DNA of 49,743 bases from Oscillibacter sp. (GCA_017937405.1 JAGBDS010000029.1:1-49743); one strand, 5' to 3'. Positions 22,364-32,428 are shown, counted from the stretch's first letter. Notes: a model not told the origin generated them from the letters alone. Made by a program: numbers and translations.

Positions 22364-23247
22364 TGATGGAAGAAACGCAGAAAAAAGCCCCTCCAGGGGC
22401 GTATGCCGGCATCCTGCTGGCAGCGGCTCTCTGGGGCATCATTGGATTATGGAACCGCCGCCTGATGGCGGGGGGCTTTTCCCCCACGGATATTGTGGTG
22501 GTGCGGAATTTCGGCGGCATGGTGCTCCTGGCGCTCATCTTCGCCGTCAAGGACCGCTCCGTGTTCCGCGTGAGGTGGGAGCACCTGAAATACTTCTTCG
22601 GCACTGGCGTCATCAGCGTGGTGCTGTTTACCGTCTGTTATTTTTCCTGCCAGAAGGTGTGCTCTCTGGCGGTGGCATCCATCCTACTGTATACCGCTCC
22701 ATCGTTCGTCGTCCTTCTGTCCGCCGTTTTGTGGAAGGAGCCGGTGACGAAGCGAAAGCTGCTGGCCCTGTTGCTGACGCTGGTGGGCTGTGCTCTGGTA
22801 TGCGGCGTGTTTTCCGGCGGACTGACAGTGACGCTGGGCGGCATCCTGCTGGGGCTGGGGGCTGGGTTCTTCTACGCGCTGTACAGCATCTTTGGCCGCT
22901 ATGCCCTGGCTTATTACGGCTCCATGACCGTCACGGTCTGGACGTTTCTGTTCGCGGGGCCCGCGTCCCTGGTACTGGTCCCCGGTTCCAAAACCCTGGG
23001 CCCGGCCCTGTCCCAGCCGGGAATGTGGCTGACGGCGGCGGGACTGGTGGTGTTCTCTACCGTTCTGCCCTACATCTTTTACACAAAGGGCCTGAGCCGG
23101 GTGGAGCCGGGGAAGGCCTCCATCATGGCCAGCCTGGAGCCGGTGGTGGCCGCCCTGGCGGGCATCCTGGCTTTCGGCGAGCCGGTAAACGCCGTCACCA
23201 TTATCGGCATCATCTGTGTGCTGGTCGGCGTTGTGATCTTGAGGTGA
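22363..23247 (+). CDS. EamA-family DMT-type transporter
   Basis: 294 residues from ATG 22363, overlapping the previous stop (TGATG). Ten membrane segments in two EamA repeats: YAGILLAAALWGIIGLWNRR ... VLLSAVLWKEPVTKRKLLAL, then ILLGLGAGFFYALYSIFGRY ... SIMASLEPVVAALAGILAFGEPV. The motif ASLEPVVAAL...FGEP near the end is typical. Members export amino acids or other metabolites by proton exchange; the substrate cannot be read from sequence. It lies inside the uvrB-uvrA gene string. Confidence 0.92.
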   Translation: MMEETQKKAPPGAYAGILLAAALWGIIGLWNRRLMAGGFSPTDIVVVRNFGGMVLLALIFAVKDRSVFRVRWEHLKYFFGTGVISVVLFTVCYFSCQKVCSLAVASILLYTAPSFVVLLSAVLWKEPVTKRKLLALLLTLVGCALVCGVFSGGLTVTLGGILLGLGAGFFYALYSIFGRYALAYYGSMTVTVWTFLFAGPASLVLVPGSKTLGPALSQPGMWLTAAGLVVFSTVLPYIFYTKGLSRVEPGKASIMASLEPVVAALAGILAFGEPVNAVTIIGIICVLVGVVILR

Positions 23248-23252
23248 GAAAC

Positions 23253-23741
23253 ATGGCAAAGAAAAAAGAGGAAAAGACCAATGTGATGCGGGTGCTGGAG
23301 CAGCAGGGCATCCCCTACACGCCCCATACCTACCCGGCGGACGGCCCCATCGACGGCGTCAGCGTGGCGGGTTATCTGGGGCAGGATGTGGAGCAGGTGT
23401 TCAAGACCCTGGTGACAAAGGGTGCCAGCGGCAGCTATTATGTATTTGATGTCCCCGTTGCGGAAAACCTGGATTTGAAAAAAGCCGCCAAAGCGGTAGG
23501 GGAGAAGTCCATCGCCATGATCCACCAAAAGGAGCTGCTGCCCCTGACCGGATACGTCCACGGCGGCTGCAGCCCGGTGGGCATGAAAAAGCAGTTCCCC
23601 ACGGTGTTCCATGAGACGGTGGTGCTGTTCGATACCATCTGCGTCTCCGCTGGAAAGATCGGCGCCCAGGTGGAGGTGCCGCCCCAGGCCCTGCTGGACC
23701 TGCTGGGAGCGACCACGGCGGACATTGTTGTGGAAGGATGA
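23253..23741 (+). CDS. ybaK: Cys-tRNA(Pro)/Cys-tRNA(Cys) deacylase YbaK/EbsC
   Basis: 162 residues from ATG 23253 after GAGGTGAGAA; longer readings are shadows of the transporter gene. Hallmarks: TNVMRVLEQQGIPYTPHTYP, the catalytic Lys in QVFKTLVTKG, VAENLDLKKAAKAVGEKSIAM, GYVHGGCSPVGMKKQFPTVF and SAGKIGAQVEVPP. The enzyme hydrolyses cysteine wrongly attached to tRNA-Pro by prolyl-tRNA synthetase. It overlaps the next gene by four bases and belongs to the same transcript. Confidence 0.95.
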   Translation: MAKKKEEKTNVMRVLEQQGIPYTPHTYPADGPIDGVSVAGYLGQDVEQVFKTLVTKGASGSYYVFDVPVAENLDLKKAAKAVGEKSIAMIHQKELLPLTGYVHGGCSPVGMKKQFPTVFHETVVLFDTICVSAGKIGAQVEVPPQALLDLLGATTADIVVEG

Positions 23742-24166
23742 ATGTGCCAATGCAGGAGACAGAAGTAAGACAGCTGCTGGAAGAAGCGTTCTCTGCGGAA
23801 ATTGGAATTCTGGGCGATACGTTTTCAACTCATCGCAACAGCCGAAATGGTGCCTTGAGAAGCTATGGCAAAACGAAAGTGACATCAGAGCGTTCTTATG
23901 CAAAGACGGATAAAAATCTTTATCCGACTGCGTGGGAGTTGTTAACCAGGCAGATACGCTGCGCATCGGTTTTGGAAGAAGAAAATCATCTGATCATTGT
24001 AGCCGGCAGCGGAGCCATGCAGATGAATCCGGCTGTGGTGGAACTGCGATTCAGCGGTACTGGTGTGGAAATGACGGCCTGGGCAAAAGAGGGCCTGATC
24101 AAGCAGCATACGGCGCAAAAAGCAATTCAGGCTTGCGCAAAGGCCTTGGGCCTGACGCAGCAATGA
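23738..24166 (+). CDS. Hypothetical protein with atypical composition inside the uvr operon
   Basis: 142 residues from ATG 23738, overlapping ybaK (ATGA). No family recognised. The middle is polar and basic (THRNSRNGALRSYGKTKVTS), with CASVLEEENHLIIVAGSGAM and FSGTGVEMTAWAKEGLIKQH towards the end; the latter part looks like an alpha/beta domain. GC content and third-position GC are clearly lower than in ybaK and uvrA on either side, suggesting that it was inserted into the operon later. No signal peptide or membrane segment. It ends 21 bases before uvrA. Confidence 0.6.
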   Translation: MNVPMQETEVRQLLEEAFSAEIGILGDTFSTHRNSRNGALRSYGKTKVTSERSYAKTDKNLYPTAWELLTRQIRCASVLEEENHLIIVAGSGAMQMNPAVVELRFSGTGVEMTAWAKEGLIKQHTAQKAIQACAKALGLTQQ

Positions 24167-24187
24167 TAAAATAAGGAGTATCACCCC

Positions 24188-27013
24188 ATGCAGGATAAAA
24201 TCATTGTCAAAGGCGCCCGCGCCAACAATCTGAAAAATATCGACGTCACCATCCCCCGGGACAAGCTGGTGGTGATGACGGGCCTCTCCGGCTCCGGCAA
24301 GTCCTCCCTGGCTTTCGATACCATTTACGCCGAGGGTCAGCGCCGCTACGTGGAGAGCCTTAGTTCCTACGCCCGGATGTTCCTGGGCCAGATGGACAAG
24401 CCCGACGTGGACTATATCGAGGGCCTTTCCCCGGCCATCTCCATCGACCAGAAGACTACCAGCAAGAACCCCCGCTCCACTGTGGGCACGGTGACGGAAA
24501 TTTACGACTACCTCCGCCTTCTCTGGGCCCGGGTGGGCACGCCCCACTGCCCCAAGTGCGGCAAGGAGATCCGCCAGCAGACCATCGACCAGATCATCGA
24601 CCAGGTGCTGGCCCTGCCGGAGGGCACCCGCATCCAGGTCATGGCCCCCGTCATCCGGGGGAAAAAGGGCGAGCATACCAAGGTGTTCGAGGACGCCAAG
24701 CGCTCCGGCTATGTCCGTGTCCGGGCCGACGGCAACCTGTATGACCTGGACGAAGAGATCAGGCTGGAGAAGAATAAAAAGCATAACATCGAGGTCATCG
24801 TGGACCGCCTCATCATCCGGGAGGGCCTCCAGCAGCGGCTGACGGACTCCGTGGAGACTGCCGCCGCCCTCTCCGGCGGCCTGGTGGTCATCAACCTCCT
24901 GCGGGAGGAAAAAGACCTTGTGTTCTCCCAGAATTACGCCTGCGAGGACTGCGGCATCTCCATCGAGGAGCTGACGCCCCGGATGTTCTCCTTCAACAAT
25001 CCCTTCGGCGCCTGCCCCGCCTGCACGGGCCTGGGCAGCCAGTTAAAGGTGGACCCCGCCCTGGTAGTGCCGGATGAAAAGCTCAGCATTCTGGACGGCG
25101 CCATCCAGGCCAGCGGCTGGGGCAACATCCGCTCCGACGGCATTTCCCGGATGTACTTCGACGCTCTGGCCAAAAAGTACCATTTTTCTCTGACAGAGCC
25201 CTGGAAGGACCTGACCGACGAGGTGAAGAACATCATCCTCTACGGCACCGGCGGCGAAAAGCTGGAGCTGCACTACGACCAGCCCCGGGGCAAGGGCGTG
25301 CTGTACCAGCCCTTCGAGGGCGTCTGCAACAACGTCCGCCGCCGCTATGAGGAGACTCAGAGCGACGCCAGCAAGCGGGAACTGGAGGAGATGATGGCGG
25401 AGTGCCCATGCCCGGAGTGCAAGGGGATGCGGCTGAAAAAGGAATCCCTGGCCGTCACCGTGGGGAATCAGAATATCCACGACTTCACCACATTGTCTGT
25501 GGTGGACGAGCTGGACTGGGTGGAGAAGCTGGAGCTGACGAATCAGCAGCACCTCATTGCGGACCGCATTTTGAAGGAAATACGCTCCCGCCTGGGCTTT
25601 TTGAAGTCCGTGGGCCTGGGTTACCTGACACTGAGCCGGGCTGCCGGGACCCTCTCCGGCGGCGAGAGCCAGCGCATCCGCCTGGCAACACAAATTGGAT
25701 CCAGCCTGATGGGCGTCCTCTATATCCTGGACGAGCCTTCCATCGGCCTCCACCAGCGGGATAACGACAAGCTCCTTGCCACCCTTTGCGAGCTGCGGGA
25801 CATGGGCAACACCCTGCTGGTGGTAGAGCACGACGAGGACACCATGCGCTCCGCCGACTACCTTATCGACATCGGCCCCGGCGCAGGCATCCACGGCGGC
25901 GAAGTGGTGGCTGCCGGCACCCCGGAGGAGGTTATGGCGAATCCCAACTCCCTGACAGGGCAATACCTGTCCGGCAAGAAGAAAATTCCCGTCCCTGCCC
26001 AGCGCCGCCCCGGCAACGGAAAATTCCTGCGGGTCATCGGCGCGGCGGAGAACAATCTCCGCCATGTGGATGTGGACTTCCCCCTGGGCACCTTTACCGC
26101 CGTTACGGGCGTCTCCGGCAGCGGCAAGTCCTCTCTGGTGAACGAGATATTGTTCAAGCGGCTGGGGGCTGACCTGATGCGCATGAAGGTCCACCCCGGC
26201 AAGTGCGACGCGATCCAGGGCATCGAGTACCTGGACAAGGTGGTCAATATCGACCAGAGCCCCATCGGCCGCACGCCCCGGTCCAACCCTGCTACCTATA
26301 CGGGGCTGTTCAACGACATCCGGGACCTCTTCTCCTCCACCCAGGAGGCCAAGAGCCGGGGTTATGGCCCGGGCCGGTTCAGCTTCAACGTCCGGGGTGG
26401 ACGGTGCGAGGCCTGCTCCGGCGACGGTGTGCTGAAAATTGAGATGCACTTCCTGCCGGACATCTTCGTCCCCTGCGAGGTCTGCAAGGGCAAGCGGTAC
26501 AACCGGGAGACCCTGGAGGTCCATTATAAGGGCAAGAACATCGCGGAAGTGCTGGACATGACGGTGGACGAGGCGCTGGAGTTCTTCTCCGCCCTGCCGA
26601 AGATCCGCAAGAAGCTGCAGACGCTGCAGGACGTGGGCCTGGGCTATGTGAAGCTGGGCCAGCCCTCCACGGAGCTGTCCGGCGGCGAGGCTCAGCGGGT
26701 GAAGCTGGCCACGGAGCTTTCCAAACAGGCCACCGGCAGGACCATCTATATCCTGGACGAGCCCACCACGGGCCTCCACACCGACGATGTGCGGAAGCTC
26801 CTGGAGGTCCTCCAGCGGCTGGTGGACACCGGCAACACCGTGGTTGTCATCGAGCACAATCTGGATGTCATCAAGTGCGCCGATTGGCTCATCGACCTGG
26901 GCCCCGAAGGCGGCGACGGCGGCGGCACCATCGTCTGCACGGGCACGCCGGAGACTGTGGCTGCCTGCCCGGAAAGCTATACGGGACAGTATCTGAAAAG
27001 GATGCTGAAGTGA
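24188..27013 (+). CDS. uvrA: Excinuclease ABC subunit A
   Basis: 941 residues, full length. Two ABC modules: Walker [15 protein letters not shown] (about 31) and [14 protein letters not shown] (about 640), signatures [14 protein letters not shown] and [14 protein letters not shown], Walker [14 protein letters not shown] and [13 protein letters not shown]. Zinc fingers: CEDCG...CPAC (about 255-285) and CEACSGDG...CEVCKGKRY (about 740-765). It is the damage sensor of nucleotide-excision repair and loads UvrB. The start ATG follows AAGGAG. It ends the uvrB-uvrA gene string; a long hairpin-rich gap follows. Confidence 0.98.
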   Translation: MQDKIIVKGARANNLKNIDVTIPRDKLVVMTGLSGSGKSSLAFDTIYAEGQRRYVESLSSYARMFLGQMDKPDVDYIEGLSPAISIDQKTTSKNPRSTVGTVTEIYDYLRLLWARVGTPHCPKCGKEIRQQTIDQIIDQVLALPEGTRIQVMAPVIRGKKGEHTKVFEDAKRSGYVRVRADGNLYDLDEEIRLEKNKKHNIEVIVDRLIIREGLQQRLTDSVETAAALSGGLVVINLLREEKDLVFSQNYACEDCGISIEELTPRMFSFNNPFGACPACTGLGSQLKVDPALVVPDEKLSILDGAIQASGWGNIRSDGISRMYFDALAKKYHFSLTEPWKDLTDEVKNIILYGTGGEKLELHYDQPRGKGVLYQPFEGVCNNVRRRYEETQSDASKRELEEMMAECPCPECKGMRLKKESLAVTVGNQNIHDFTTLSVVDELDWVEKLELTNQQHLIADRILKEIRSRLGFLKSVGLGYLTLSRAAGTLSGGESQRIRLATQIGSSLMGVLYILDEPSIGLHQRDNDKLLATLCELRDMGNTLLVVEHDEDTMRSADYLIDIGPGAGIHGGEVVAAGTPEEVMANPNSLTGQYLSGKKKIPVPAQRRPGNGKFLRVIGAAENNLRHVDVDFPLGTFTAVTGVSGSGKSSLVNEILFKRLGADLMRMKVHPGKCDAIQGIEYLDKVVNIDQSPIGRTPRSNPATYTGLFNDIRDLFSSTQEAKSRGYGPGRFSFNVRGGRCEACSGDGVLKIEMHFLPDIFVPCEVCKGKRYNRETLEVHYKGKNIAEVLDMTVDEALEFFSALPKIRKKLQTLQDVGLGYVKLGQPSTELSGGEAQRVKLATELSKQATGRTIYILDEPTTGLHTDDVRKLLEVLQRLVDTGNTVVVIEHNLDVIKCADWLIDLGPEGGDGGGTIVCTGTPETVAACPESYTGQYLKRMLK

Positions 27014-27585
27014 CGCAGAGGATGGGCTTCTCTGTCGTGTGACCCGGTGCCCCCACCGGGACGGGGGAGAAGGGGACATTTCTCTTTTGAAAAGAGAAGT
27101 GTCCCCCCACGCCCCCCAAAAAGAGAAACCCGGGGGGATTTCGATTTCCCACCGGACCCCCTTGAAACGACACAAAGAGGAGGGGCCGCGGCCCCTCCCC
27201 TTTGGAAACCCCACCCCGGAATGGCAGCGGCAGCGGAAAGAGAAGCTGGTCCATTCGATGACCACCCCGAAAGCAAGTCTGCAGTTCCGACTTGCGGCGG
27301 CGGGGTATCTCTGTGCCGCTAATGTTAGGCGCACCCGGTAGGAGACTATCAAATGACGTGGGACCGGCCATGACGACTCCCGTTTTGCGCAAAAAGGCGC
27401 CAAAGGTGCCGGTTTTGCGGATGAACGCCTTTTCCTTTGGACCGTGCACGGCCCGTTTCCTTTTCGGCGCCGTCGAAAAGGAAATGGGGGGTGCATCCCT
27501 GCCCGGCGAAGCCGGGTATCCCCCGTCCCCCGAAGGGGGACATCCAAATCTATTGCTTAACATGAAAGAAAGTTGAGGATCACCT
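27014..27585. other. Long hairpin-rich, gene-free interval between uvrA and era
   Basis: 572 bases with no plausible gene although frames are open by composition. Structures seen: GGGGACA...TGTCCCC around a TTCTCTTTTGAAAAGAGAA centre (about 27073-27107), AGGGGCCGCGGCCCCT (about 27181), GCAAGTC...GACTTGC (about 27272-27294), GGCGCC-AAA-GGTGCC (about 27395), TTTCCTTTTCG...CGAAAAGGAAA (about 27459-27484), CCCGGCGAAGCCGGG (about 27503) and GTCCCCCGAAGGGGGAC (about 27526). Several have GAA or AAA loops, as in the repeat elements near uvrB and arsC. Probably several elements inserted side by side. Confidence 0.6.
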
Positions 27586-28485
27586 ATGTCTGACATCAAA
27601 AACGTCGCCATGATCACTGTCTGCGGCCGCCCCAACGTGGGCAAATCCAGCCTGACCAACGCATTGGTGGGCGAAAAAGTCGCCATCGTCTCCAACAAGG
27701 CCCAGACCACCCGAAACCGCATCTACGGCGTGGTGAACCGGGACGACACCCAGTATATTTTGCTGGACACTCCCGGCCTCCACAAGCCCAAGTCCGCCCT
27801 GGGGGACTATATGGTGAAGGTGGTCACCTCCAGCCTCTCCGACGTGGACTGCGCCCTGCTGCTGGTGGAGCCTATCGCCCATGTGGGCGGCCCGGAACTG
27901 GCGCTCATTGAACGCATCAAGGAGGAGCACCTGCCCGCCATCCTCTGCATCAACAAGATCGACACCGTGGAGCCCGCCGCACTGCTGCCTGTCATCGCCG
28001 CCTACAACGAGGCCTGGGACGGCTTCGACGCCATCATTCCCATCTCTGCCCATACCGGCAGCGGCCTGGATGATTTGATGAAGGAACTGCGGAAGTACGC
28101 CACGGAGGGCCCTCAGCTGTTCCCCGACGGCCAGACCAGCGACCAGCCGGAGCGGCAGGTGGTGGGCGAGATCGTCCGGGAGAAACTGCTGCTGTGCCTG
28201 GATAAGGAAATTCCCCACGGCACCGCCGTGGAGATCACGAAATTCTCCGAGCGGGACTCCGGCGTCATCGACGTGGACGCCACCATCTACTGTGAAAAGG
28301 CCAGCCACAAGGGCATCATCATCGGCAAGCAGGGGGCCATGCTGAAGAAGATCAGCACCCTGGCCCGCCAAGACATCGAAAAATTCATGGGCACCAAGGT
28401 CTATCTGGAGACCTGGGTCAAGGTCAAGGAAAACTGGCGGGACAATGTGAACTACGTGCGGTCTTTCGGCTACAACGACGACTGA
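27586..28485 (+). CDS. era: GTPase Era
   Basis: 299 residues, normal length. G1 GRPNVGKSSLTNAL, G2 QTTRNRIYG, G3 DTPGLHKPKS, G4 NKIDTV, G5 SAHTGSGL. C-terminal KH RNA-binding domain with IIGKQGAMLKKISTLARQDIE (about 245-270). Era binds the 3' end of 16S rRNA and helps assemble the 30S subunit. The start ATG follows TTGAGGATC. It is followed by yqzL and recO, the classical Firmicutes order. Confidence 0.97.
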   Translation: MSDIKNVAMITVCGRPNVGKSSLTNALVGEKVAIVSNKAQTTRNRIYGVVNRDDTQYILLDTPGLHKPKSALGDYMVKVVTSSLSDVDCALLLVEPIAHVGGPELALIERIKEEHLPAILCINKIDTVEPAALLPVIAAYNEAWDGFDAIIPISAHTGSGLDDLMKELRKYATEGPQLFPDGQTSDQPERQVVGEIVREKLLLCLDKEIPHGTAVEITKFSERDSGVIDVDATIYCEKASHKGIIIGKQGAMLKKISTLARQDIEKFMGTKVYLETWVKVKENWRDNVNYVRSFGYNDD

Positions 28486-28545
28486 TATTTCCAGCTATAA
28501 GGTTTCGACTTTTTTCGCAGACTATCCGTAAAGGAGGTCTGCGTG

Positions 28546-28656
28546 ATGGAGTCCGAACCGTTTTGGGAACTGTTCTGCATGACCGGGGAGCCTCTGGCCT
28601 ATATGCTCTACCGGAGGCTGGAAGGGGCAGAGGACGAACTGCCTCCCATCCTGTGA
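28546..28656 (+). CDS. yqzL: YqzL-like 36-residue protein between era and recO
   Basis: A short ORF after AAAGGAGG at 28531-28537, starting at ATG 28546 (GTG three bases earlier is possible). It reads MESEPFWELFCMTGEPLAYM and ends RRLEGAEDELPPIL. The pattern W-x2-F-x2-TG-x3-YMLY matches the tiny YqzL family found exactly between era and recO in Bacillus. Function unknown. Position and ribosome binding site make it a convincing gene despite its size. Confidence 0.82.
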   Translation: MESEPFWELFCMTGEPLAYMLYRRLEGAEDELPPIL

Positions 28657-28696
28657 ACAGCGGGGGCCTTGCCCCCATACATAAGGTGGTGAGCGC

Positions 28697-29473
28697 ATGG
28701 CGGGAACGCCGCACATTGTGACAAAGGGCATCGTCCTCCGGGAGACGGAGACGAAGGAAGCGGATAAGATTTTGACGCTCCTGACCCAGGACCAGGGAAA
28801 AATCTCCGTGATCGCCCGGGGCGCCCGGCGGAAGAACTGCAAGTATGCTGCCTGTGCCCAGTCCCTGGTCTGGTCCGAATGGACCCTCTACCAAAAGGGC
28901 GACTGGTACTACGCCAATGAGGGTTCCACGCTGGAACTGTTCTCTGGCCTGCGGAGCGACCTGGAGGCCCTGTCTCTGGGCTTCTACCTGGCGGAGCTGA
29001 CGGAGGCGGTCACCACGGAGAACACCCCGGCGCCGGAACTGCTGCGCCACCTGCTGAACGGCCTGTATGCCCTCTCTACTTTACACAAGCCCCCGGCGCT
29101 GGTAAAGCCCGCCTTCGAGGTGAAACTCCTGTGCCTTGCGGGCTACGAGCCCCTGGCGGACAGCTGCGCCTACTGCGGCTGTCCCGACCCGGAGCGGCCC
29201 ATGCTGGACGTGGTCCAGGGCGTCCTGCGGTGCGGGACCTGCGGCGCAAAGGAAAGCACCCTGTCCATGCCTTTGTGCCCGGGATCTCTGGCCGCCCTGC
29301 GGCATATCGTGTACGGCACCCCCAAGCGGCTCTATTCCTTTACCTTGGGCGGAGACGCCCTCCGGCGGCTCTCCGCCGCCGCGGAGGCATTTGCCGCGGC
29401 TCAGTTGGAGCGGGGCTTCCGCTCCCTGGACTTCTATAAGAGCTTGCAGACAGTGGAAATACCGTCGAATTAG
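28697..29473 (+). CDS. recO: DNA repair protein RecO
   Basis: 258 residues. N-terminal OB domain (GIVLRETETKEADKILTLLT, GKISVIARGARRKN), a helical middle, and a four-Cys zinc finger CAYCGCPD...CGTCGAKE (about 155-180). RecO helps RecR load RecA on SSB-coated single-stranded DNA and anneals complementary strands. The start ATG follows AAGGTGGTGAGC. It lies 40 bases after yqzL and 48 before mutS2, all in the same direction. Confidence 0.95.
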   Translation: MAGTPHIVTKGIVLRETETKEADKILTLLTQDQGKISVIARGARRKNCKYAACAQSLVWSEWTLYQKGDWYYANEGSTLELFSGLRSDLEALSLGFYLAELTEAVTTENTPAPELLRHLLNGLYALSTLHKPPALVKPAFEVKLLCLAGYEPLADSCAYCGCPDPERPMLDVVQGVLRCGTCGAKESTLSMPLCPGSLAALRHIVYGTPKRLYSFTLGGDALRRLSAAAEAFAAAQLERGFRSLDFYKSLQTVEIPSN

Positions 29474-29521
29474 GGATACATTCTGTATAATTCAAAAGAG
29501 ATTATACAAAGAGGAACGAAT

Positions 29522-31915
29522 ATGAGCGAATTGTTTGACAAATCCATCCGCACCCTGGAACTGCCCCGGGTGCTGGAAAGGCTGGCCGACCAGGCCGTCA
29601 GCGCCGAAGCCAAGGAGCGGGCCTTGCGGCTCCGCCCCGAAACGGAGACGGAGGAGGTCCTCCACCTGCTGGACCAGACCGACGCCGCCCGGCAGATGAT
29701 CGGTCTCCATGGCAGCCCGTCCTTCTCTGGCGTCAAGCCGGTGGCGGAGGCCCTGGACCGGGCGGACCGGGGCGGCAGCCTGAACACCCGGGAGCTGCTG
29801 ACCATCGCGGGACTGCTGACCGCCGCCCGCCGGGCACGGGAGTATTTCAACGACGAGGCAGCGGAAAAAACGGCCATCGACCACCTGTTTTTATCCCTCC
29901 ACGGCAACCGCTTCTTAGAGGAGAAGATCAACCGCTGCATCGTGGACGAGGACACCATCGCCGATGCCGCCAGCACGGAATTGGCGGACATCCGCCGCCA
30001 TATGCGGGCGGCCCAGGCAAAAAGCCGCTCGATCCTGCAGAAGATCATTTCCTCTCCCAGCTACGCCAAAATTCTGCAGGAGACCATCATCACCCAGCGG
30101 GATGGCCGCTTCGTGGTGCCGGTGAAAGCGGAGCACAAGGGGGATATGCCTGGCCTGGTCCACGACATTTCCTCCACCGGCGCCACGCTGTTCATCGAGC
30201 CCATCGGCGTCGTCCAGGCCAACAACGAGTATATTGAGCTGGAGGCCAAGGAGCAGAAGGAGATCGAGCGCATCCTGGCGGAGCTGTCCGCGGAAAGCGC
30301 GGCCCACCGGGAGGACATCCAATGGGATTACGACACCATGGTCCATCTGGACCTCATTTTCGCCCGGGGCCAGCTTAGCTATAAAATGGATGCCATCCGG
30401 CCGGAGGTCCGGCGGGACGGCGCCATCCACCTCCGCAAGGCCCGCCACCCGCTGCTGGACGCGAAGAAGGCGGTGCCCATCGACATTGAGCTGGGGGACA
30501 CCTTTGACACTCTGGTCATCACCGGCCCTAACACCGGCGGCAAGACGGTCTCTCTCAAGACCCTGGGCCTGCTGACGCTGATGGCCCAGTGCGGCCTCCA
30601 CATTCCGGCGGCGGACCGGAGCGCTGTCTCCGTCTATGGCCGGGTGCTGGCGGACATCGGCGACGAGCAGAGTATTGAACAGAACTTGTCCACTTTCTCG
30701 GCGCATATGACCAATATCGTGGCCATTTTAGAGGAAGCGGACCGCCACAGCCTCATTCTGTTCGACGAATTGGGCGCCGGTACCGACCCGGTGGAGGGCG
30801 CGGCGCTGGCCATCTCCGTCATACAGCACGTCCGCCAGCTGGGGGCCAAAGTGGCGGCTACCACCCATTACGCGGAGCTCAAGACCTTCGCCATGACCAC
30901 CGCCGGGGTGGAAAATGCCTCCTGCGAGTTCGACGTGGATACCCTCAGCCCCACCTACCGGCTCCTCATCGGTATCCCCGGCAAGTCCAACGCCTTTGCT
31001 ATTTCCAAGCGGCTGGGCCTGCCGGATGAGGTCATCGAAAGTGCCAAGGCCCAGATGAGCGGCGAGAGTGTCCGTTTCGAGGATGTCCTCACCCAGCTGG
31101 AGGCCAAGCGCCAGGCGCTGGAGAAGCGGGAGCAGGAGGCCAACCGCCTGTACGCACAGCGGGAGGAGGACGCCCGCAAGGCGAGAGAGTTCCGGGAACA
31201 GATGGAGCGGGCCAAGGAGAACGCCCGTGGCCGGGGCGAGGCGGAGGCCAAGCGCATCCTGCGGGATGCCCGGGCTGCCGCCGACCAGGTGTTCGCGGAG
31301 CTGGCGGAGATGCGGAAGCAGCAGGCCAAGGCCGAGCGGACGATGAACGCCAACGAAGCCCGTGCCGAGCTGCGGCGAAAGCTGAACGAGGCGGAGGATG
31401 CCATTTCCAAGCGTGACGCCCGGCAGGAGCCCATCCCCAAGCCCAGCCGCCCCATCCGGGCGGGAGACTTGGTGGAGATCCCCGGTGTCCGCCAGAACGC
31501 GGAGGTAGTGTCCGTGGGCAGCGACGGCACCTTGCAGCTCAAGGCTGGCGTGCTGAAAATGAAAGCCAAAGCCGACGAAGTCCGTCTCATTGAGGAGGAC
31601 GAGCGGGCGGCTCAGAAGAAAAAGCCCACCGTGTCTATCCGCCAGAACGCGGACCGTGCCCCCCGGGCTTCCGCCAGCCGGGAGCTGGATATCCGGGGTA
31701 TGGAGACGCTGGAGGCCGAAAGCGTGGTGGAGAACTTTATCTCCGCTGCCGTCATGGGCCGCCTGGATACCGTTACCATCATCCACGGCAAGGGTACCGG
31801 CGCATTGCGGAAAGCCGTCCATGACATCCTGCGGCGGAACAAGGCGGTGAAAACCTTCCGCCTGGGCGTTTACGGCGAGGGTGAGAGCGGCGTGACTGTG
31901 GTGACGCTGAAATGA
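29522..31915 (+). CDS. mutS2: MutS2 (endonuclease / ribosome-collision factor)
   Basis: 797 residues. The N-terminal clamp/lever region (about 1-310) and the ATPase with Walker A ITGPNTGGKTVSLKTLG, STFSAHMTNIVAILEEA, Walker B LILFDELGAGTDPVEGAAL and ATTHYAELK. A long charged coiled coil (about 515-630), then a KOW-like part and the C-terminal Smr domain with LDIRGMETLEAE and IIHGKGTGALR. In Bacillus the protein splits collided ribosomes; in other bacteria it suppresses recombination. It lacks the mismatch-binding domain of MutS. Starts 48 bases after recO. Confidence 0.96.
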   Translation: MSELFDKSIRTLELPRVLERLADQAVSAEAKERALRLRPETETEEVLHLLDQTDAARQMIGLHGSPSFSGVKPVAEALDRADRGGSLNTRELLTIAGLLTAARRAREYFNDEAAEKTAIDHLFLSLHGNRFLEEKINRCIVDEDTIADAASTELADIRRHMRAAQAKSRSILQKIISSPSYAKILQETIITQRDGRFVVPVKAEHKGDMPGLVHDISSTGATLFIEPIGVVQANNEYIELEAKEQKEIERILAELSAESAAHREDIQWDYDTMVHLDLIFARGQLSYKMDAIRPEVRRDGAIHLRKARHPLLDAKKAVPIDIELGDTFDTLVITGPNTGGKTVSLKTLGLLTLMAQCGLHIPAADRSAVSVYGRVLADIGDEQSIEQNLSTFSAHMTNIVAILEEADRHSLILFDELGAGTDPVEGAALAISVIQHVRQLGAKVAATTHYAELKTFAMTTAGVENASCEFDVDTLSPTYRLLIGIPGKSNAFAISKRLGLPDEVIESAKAQMSGESVRFEDVLTQLEAKRQALEKREQEANRLYAQREEDARKAREFREQMERAKENARGRGEAEAKRILRDARAAADQVFAELAEMRKQQAKAERTMNANEARAELRRKLNEAEDAISKRDARQEPIPKPSRPIRAGDLVEIPGVRQNAEVVSVGSDGTLQLKAGVLKMKAKADEVRLIEEDERAAQKKKPTVSIRQNADRAPRASASRELDIRGMETLEAESVVENFISAAVMGRLDTVTIIHGKGTGALRKAVHDILRRNKAVKTFRLGVYGEGESGVTVVTLK

Positions 31916-31925
31916 GGTGCCTGTG

Positions 31926-32411
31926 ATGGAATTGACCTTCCGCTTCGCGGTTGAGCAGGATACCCCTTTGATTCTGCGCTTCATCAAGGGACTGGCGGAC
32001 TACGAGCATATGCTGGACCAGGTGGTGGCGGACGAGGCCACGCTGGGGGACCAGCTCTTCCACAAGAAGAACGCCGAAGTCCTTTTTGCCCTGGAAAACG
32101 GCGAAGAAGTGGGTTTTGCCCTGTTCTTCCACAACTTTTCCACCTTCCTGGGCCGTTCCGGATTGTACCTGGAGGACTTGTTCGTCCTGCCGGAGCACCG
32201 GGGCAAGGGCTATGGCAGGGCCATTCTGCAAAAGCTGGCAGCCATCGCTGTGGAGCGGGGCTGCGGGCGGCTGGAGTGGTGGTGCCTGGACTGGAACAAG
32301 CCCAGCATTGACTTTTACCGCTCCCTGGGGGCGGAGCCTATGTCCGACTGGACAGTCTACCGTCTGACGGGAGATACCCTGAAAAACCTGGCGGAGACGC
32401 CGCAAATCTGA
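31926..32411 (+). CDS. GNAT N-acetyltransferase, SSAT/thialysine-acetyltransferase-like
   Basis: 161 residues from ATG 31926 after GAGGTG. The GNAT core is clear: [22 protein letters not shown] (acetyl-CoA-binding RGKGYG, about 85-105), then [24 protein letters not shown]. The LEDLFV and LDWN-x2[10 protein letters not shown] pattern is that of spermidine/spermine and thialysine acetyltransferases, so a polyamine or lysine analogue is the likely substrate (inference). It follows mutS2 by ten bases and is probably on the same transcript. Confidence 0.88.
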   Translation: MELTFRFAVEQDTPLILRFIKGLADYEHMLDQVVADEATLGDQLFHKKNAEVLFALENGEEVGFALFFHNFSTFLGRSGLYLEDLFVLPEHRGKGYGRAILQKLAAIAVERGCGRLEWWCLDWNKPSIDFYRSLGAEPMSDWTVYRLTGDTLKNLAETPQI

Positions 32412-32428
32412 AGAGTGAGGTGGCTGTT

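Noticed and set aside
25043-27547. An 834-residue minus-strand open frame over uvrA
   Set aside because: Antisense to a certain uvrA; composition bias only.
27292-27576. A plus-strand ORF of 94 codons in the uvrA-era gap
   Set aside because: It crosses several inverted repeats, has no ribosome binding site and no recognisable domain.
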